This document shows positions 7,573 through 10,232 of a stretch of 10,232 bases of DNA, piece after piece. Source of the DNA: Bryobacterales bacterium. Its GTDB lineage: Bacteria; Acidobacteriota; Terriglobia; Bryobacterales; Bryobacteraceae. Location of the stretch: NCBI GenBank assembly GCA_020853155.1, contig JADYZL010000384.1:1-10232 (forward strand). Direction: 5' to 3'. Every line of letters begins with the position of its first letter. Within the stretch, counting starts at the first letter, position 1. Both the position numbers and the translations under genes were made by a program. Below the pieces are notes generated by a model that searched no databases, had not been told where the DNA came from, and saw only the letters and a list, made by a program, of their open reading frames with translations.

Positions 7573-7589
7573 ATTCGCCAATCGCGAAT
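7573..7589. promoter_or_regulatory. Operator-like dyad ATTCGC-N5-GCGAAT near the LysR gene
   Basis: This is a perfect inverted repeat with 6-bp arms and a 5-bp spacer (CAATC), centred at 7581. It has the same TTCRC-N5-GYGAA geometry and T-N11-A core as the two dyads at 2434-2483, with a compensated A-to-G / T-to-C change that preserves the symmetry. It ends 10 bp upstream of the LysR ATG and is centred 96 bp upstream of the GH20-like ATG. This fits a site for both autoregulation and control of the divergent glycosidase operon. Confidence 0.55.
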
Positions 7590-7676
7590 CCTCGGTCAAG
7601 CGGATTCACCCCAGATCAACGAAACTAGTGGCGGAACCGGACCGGATGTCTCCCGTCACATGAATGGAAGTCACCG

Positions 7677-9206
7677 ATGAAACGAGCATTCCTTTACTCC
7701 GTACTCGCCTCCTTCCTGATTCTCGCGGCACAGCCAGCCCTGGCCGCGCCTCTCATCACCCCGCCGCCCCGGCACGTGGAGTGGACGCCAGCCGCCGTTC
7801 CGGTGGGTCGCGGGATCGCGATCAGCGCCACCAGCCCGGAAGAGCGGCAAATCGGCCGCGTTCTGGAGCAAGAGTTCCGCCGTCTCCATGGCATTGCGGG
7901 CGCGAAGGGGACGAAGGGCGCCCTGGAGGTGGTGCTCGCTCTCGCCGGCAGCCCGCGCGGGAAAGCCCAACTGGAGGCCAGCGCCCAGGCGGCCCGCTAC
8001 AAAGCTGCACCGGGAGACGAAAAGTACCTTCTCGAAACGGGCGCCAATCGCGTGGTGATCGTGGCCGAAACCCCGCGAGGGTTGCTCTACGGGGGCATGA
8101 CCCTGCTGCAGATGGTCACCAAGACCGGCAGCCTCTCCGAGGTCGCGGGCGCCAGCATGGTTGATTACCCGCAGCTTGGCTTCCGCAGCCTGCACATCTG
8201 CATCTTCCCGAACACGGAACTGGAAGGCGTGAGGCAGGCTATTCTGCTAGCCGCGCGCTACAAGTACAACGCGATCGTACTTGAACCCTGGGCGTCTCTC
8301 AAATCCGCCAGCCATCCCGAGACGGCCTATGAGCACACCTACACTCCGGAGCAAATCCGGCCCCTCATCCATCTGGGGAAAGCGCTCCAGATGGAGATGA
8401 TCCCAATGCTCAACTCCTGGGGGCATGCTAGCGGCATGCGGGGCAACTCCGCGCAGCACGTGGTGCTCGACCGCTTCCCGCAGTTCAAGCCGCTCTACGA
8501 AGAGGATGGCTGGTCGTTCTGCCTTACCAATCCGGCGATCTATGGGCAACTCTTTGACCGGTACGGGGAATTGCTCGCGCTATTCGAGAATCCCAAGTAC
8601 TTCCACCTCGGCCTCGACGAGGCCTGGGGGCATCGCGGCCTGATGGAAAGCAACCTCTGCCGCGGCGAGAATCCCCGCGCCACGCTCACGGCGCACCTCA
8701 AGAAGATCGTGGGCTATTTCAGTGAACGCAACATCCAGGTCTTCATGTGGCACGACATGTTCATCCAGCGGGACCACCCCACCCTTGGGCGACTATCGCC
8801 CGCCAACAGCATCCCGCCATTCAACAGCCACCTGGTTCTCGAAGAGCTTCCGAAGAACGTGATCATGGCTGCCTGGAACTACAGCGCCACCACGGAATGG
8901 CCTGTGATGCAGTACTTCCAGGAGAAGGGCTTTCCCGTAGTTGCCTGCCCGTGGAAGGTGAGAAAGAACGCGGTTCAAATGGTGGATACGTCGAAGAAAC
9001 TCGGCATCATGGGCATGATGCAGACAACCTGGGATTCCCTCGACGTAACGCTGCCAACCGTGGGCGAAGCCGGCGTCGTGGCCTGGAGCGAACCCGGCTT
9101 CAACATTGACGCCATTCCCTATGACGGCGGCTTCCTGAACCCAATCCGTCAACTGCCCATCACATCCCTGCCGAAACTGGAGAACACCCTGGGACCGGGG
9201 AGGTAG
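7677..9206 (+). CDS. Secreted GH20-like beta-N-acetylhexosaminidase
   Basis: This 509-residue exported glycosidase is predicted to release terminal N-acetylhexosamine from glycans. Residues 1-23 form a signal peptide (ends PALA, before APL). Residues about 25-163 resemble the N-terminal alpha/beta domain that precedes GH20 barrels (ETPRGLLYGGMTLLQ at 131-145). The catalytic barrel runs from about 165 (LGFRSLHICIF) to the end. H310-L-G-L-D314-E315 aligns with the family's HxGGDE catalytic Asp-Glu pair, and G249-H250-A with the PGHxxA strand. Likely sugar-stacking aromatics follow at W358, W400 and W452. The second Gly of HxGGDE is Leu, and the first strand lacks the usual RG-x-x-x-D form, so this is a divergent member. 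The ATG has GGAAG 6 nt upstream. The next gene starts 5 nt after the stop, giving a two-gene operon divergent from the LysR gene. Exact linkage is unknown. Confidence 0.78.
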   Translation: MKRAFLYSVLASFLILAAQPALAAPLITPPPRHVEWTPAAVPVGRGIAISATSPEERQIGRVLEQEFRRLHGIAGAKGTKGALEVVLALAGSPRGKAQLEASAQAARYKAAPGDEKYLLETGANRVVIVAETPRGLLYGGMTLLQMVTKTGSLSEVAGASMVDYPQLGFRSLHICIFPNTELEGVRQAILLAARYKYNAIVLEPWASLKSASHPETAYEHTYTPEQIRPLIHLGKALQMEMIPMLNSWGHASGMRGNSAQHVVLDRFPQFKPLYEEDGWSFCLTNPAIYGQLFDRYGELLALFENPKYFHLGLDEAWGHRGLMESNLCRGENPRATLTAHLKKIVGYFSERNIQVFMWHDMFIQRDHPTLGRLSPANSIPPFNSHLVLEELPKNVIMAAWNYSATTEWPVMQYFQEKGFPVVACPWKVRKNAVQMVDTSKKLGIMGMMQTTWDSLDVTLPTVGEAGVVAWSEPGFNIDAIPYDGGFLNPIRQLPITSLPKLENTLGPGR

Positions 9207-9211
9207 ATCGA

Positions 9212-10232
9212 ATGAGAGCGAGTTCCCTTTTGCTTCGCGCACTCTTCCTGCTTGCGGTTCTCACCGACTGCGCCGCCAGCCAATCCCGCGCCGTGACGGT
9301 GGTAACGCCGCTGCGAGGCGACAAGGCCTACGCCATCGCGGGCGAGACGTTCGCCTCGCTTTGGGAGCAGGTTACGGGAACCCGCCCCGCGGTTGTTGAA
9401 TACATCCTGCCATTTCGTACGAGCCCCCCTCCGGGGGACCTCATCCTCATCGGTTCCGATTCCGTGAACCCGCTGGTGCATCAGCTCATTCAGCAGGGAA
9501 GAACGCGCTCGCTTGGCATCGAGTATGGGGGCGATGGCTACCGCCTTCTCTCCGTTCCCGAAGAGGGGCGGAGCATATTGGTGCTGGCCGGAGGCTCCGG
9601 CCGCTCCACGCTCTACGCCGTCTACGACTTCTTCCACCGCCGAGCGGATGCTGAGTATTTCTGGGATGGCGACATCCTTCCCAAACGGACATCCATCGAC
9701 GTGGCAGGCCTCGATGTCACGGAGAAGCCACGCTTCGAATATCGAGGGCTGCGCTATTTTGCCCATCGCGGGCTGCATCGCTTCCAGGCGGAACACTGGG
9801 ATCTGGAGGATTGGAAGCGCGAAATCGATTGGCTCGTGAAGAAGCGCTTCAATCTTTTCATGCTGCGCACCGGCATCGATGATCTGTTCCAGCGCGCCTT
9901 CCCCGGCGAAGTCCCCTATCCTCCCGAGGACGGCAAAGACCCCGACGGCGTCGACCGGAGCTACAACGATCGAACGTCGTTCTGGCCGCTGAAGTACCGG
10001 GGCGAACTTCGCCGCGCGGTGCTGGCGTATGCGGCCGACCGCGGCTTGCTTCACCCGGAGGACACCGGCACCATGACGCACTGGTATTCCCACACGCCCT
10101 CCGCTCTCTATCGCAGCCGCCCGGATTTCCCGCTGATCACCGACCAGAAGACCGGGTATCAACTTCCCACGCACGCGATCTGGGATATCGAGAAGCAGGA
10201 GACCTGGGACCTTTACTGGCACTGGACGAAGA
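9212..10232 (+). CDS. Secreted GH89-like glycosidase (3' end beyond window)
   Basis: I translated 340 codons; the gene continues past the right edge. Residues 1-24 are a signal peptide. C20 follows Leu-Thr-Asp, and the Asp at -1 makes a lipoprotein site unlikely. Residues about 28-168 form an alpha/beta domain like those preceding GH20, GH67 and GH89 barrels (GRSTLYAVYDFFHR at 130-143, then YFWDGDILP). A barrel begins near 175 with FEYRGLRYF, followed by W196-D-L-E-D-W-K-R-E-I-D-W207 and N214-L-F, close to the WDWERWEREIDWMAL pattern of alpha-N-acetylglucosaminidases (GH89). The following residues (GIDDLFQRAF) loosely match the GH89 segment but without its Q-E pair, so a related uncharacterised family is possible. 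The ATG has GGGGAGGT overlapping the stop codon of the GH20-like gene, indicating tight co-translation. Confidence 0.65.
   Translation, partial: MRASSLLLRALFLLAVLTDCAASQSRAVTVVTPLRGDKAYAIAGETFASLWEQVTGTRPAVVEYILPFRTSPPPGDLILIGSDSVNPLVHQLIQQGRTRSLGIEYGGDGYRLLSVPEEGRSILVLAGGSGRSTLYAVYDFFHRRADAEYFWDGDILPKRTSIDVAGLDVTEKPRFEYRGLRYFAHRGLHRFQAEHWDLEDWKREIDWLVKKRFNLFMLRTGIDDLFQRAFPGEVPYPPEDGKDPDGVDRSYNDRTSFWPLKYRGELRRAVLAYAADRGLLHPEDTGTMTHWYSHTPSALYRSRPDFPLITDQKTGYQLPTHAIWDIEKQETWDLYWHWTK

Noticed and set aside
9260..9271. Lipoprotein cleavage site at Cys20 of the GH89-like protein
   Set aside because: The residue before Cys is Asp, which does not fit the lipobox; an ordinary signal peptide cut just after it is more likely.
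9149..10222. A 357-codon minus-strand frame opposite the GH89-like gene
   Set aside because: It is an in-register mirror of a gene with a signal peptide, ribosome site and glycosidase motifs; the translation has no family resemblance.

Overview
The window looks like high-GC DNA from an Acidobacteriota-type soil bacterium (Bryobacter/Solibacter-like). This is an inference. It rests mainly on an 1,102-residue Oar-like TonB-dependent receptor that has an N-terminal carboxypeptidase-regulatory domain and no SusD partner, beside secreted glycosidases and sugar-acid genes. No RNA gene, mobile element, CRISPR array or replication origin was seen, and no stretch over 300 bases lacks a gene.

Layout. 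On the minus strand, 2375 to 1 holds an MFS transporter followed 6 nt later by a glucarate-dehydratase-like enolase-superfamily enzyme that runs off the left edge. A 186-bp divergent region (2376-2561) separates these from the plus-strand receptor gene (2562-5870). A 75-bp spacer carrying a strong hairpin leads to an RraA/HMG-aldolase-like gene with a TTG start (5946-6650). A LysR-type regulator converges on it from the minus strand (7563 to 6664). A divergent 113-bp region then leads to a plus-strand pair: a secreted GH20-like glycosidase (7677-9206) and a GH89-like secreted glycosidase (9212 to the right edge).

How the genes may work together (inference). The two exported glycosidases would trim an N-acetylhexosamine-containing glycan and the receptor would import products across the outer membrane. 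The MFS permease would take a sugar acid across the inner membrane. The enolase-superfamily dehydratase would make a 2-keto-3-deoxy acid, and the RraA-like class II pyruvate aldolase could cleave it. A glycan with both HexNAc and uronic or aldonic acid units would fit, but nothing in the sequence names the substrate.

Most notable observation. Three inverted repeats of identical geometry, TTCRC-N5-GYGAA, were found, and all lie in the two divergent promoter regions. Two exact TTCAC-N5-GTGAA copies sit 35 bp apart between the MFS and receptor genes. One ATTCGC-N5-GCGAAT copy sits just upstream of the LysR gene, facing the glycosidase pair. Each contains the T-N11-A pattern of LysR-type boxes, so they suggest that the local LysR protein controls the whole locus.
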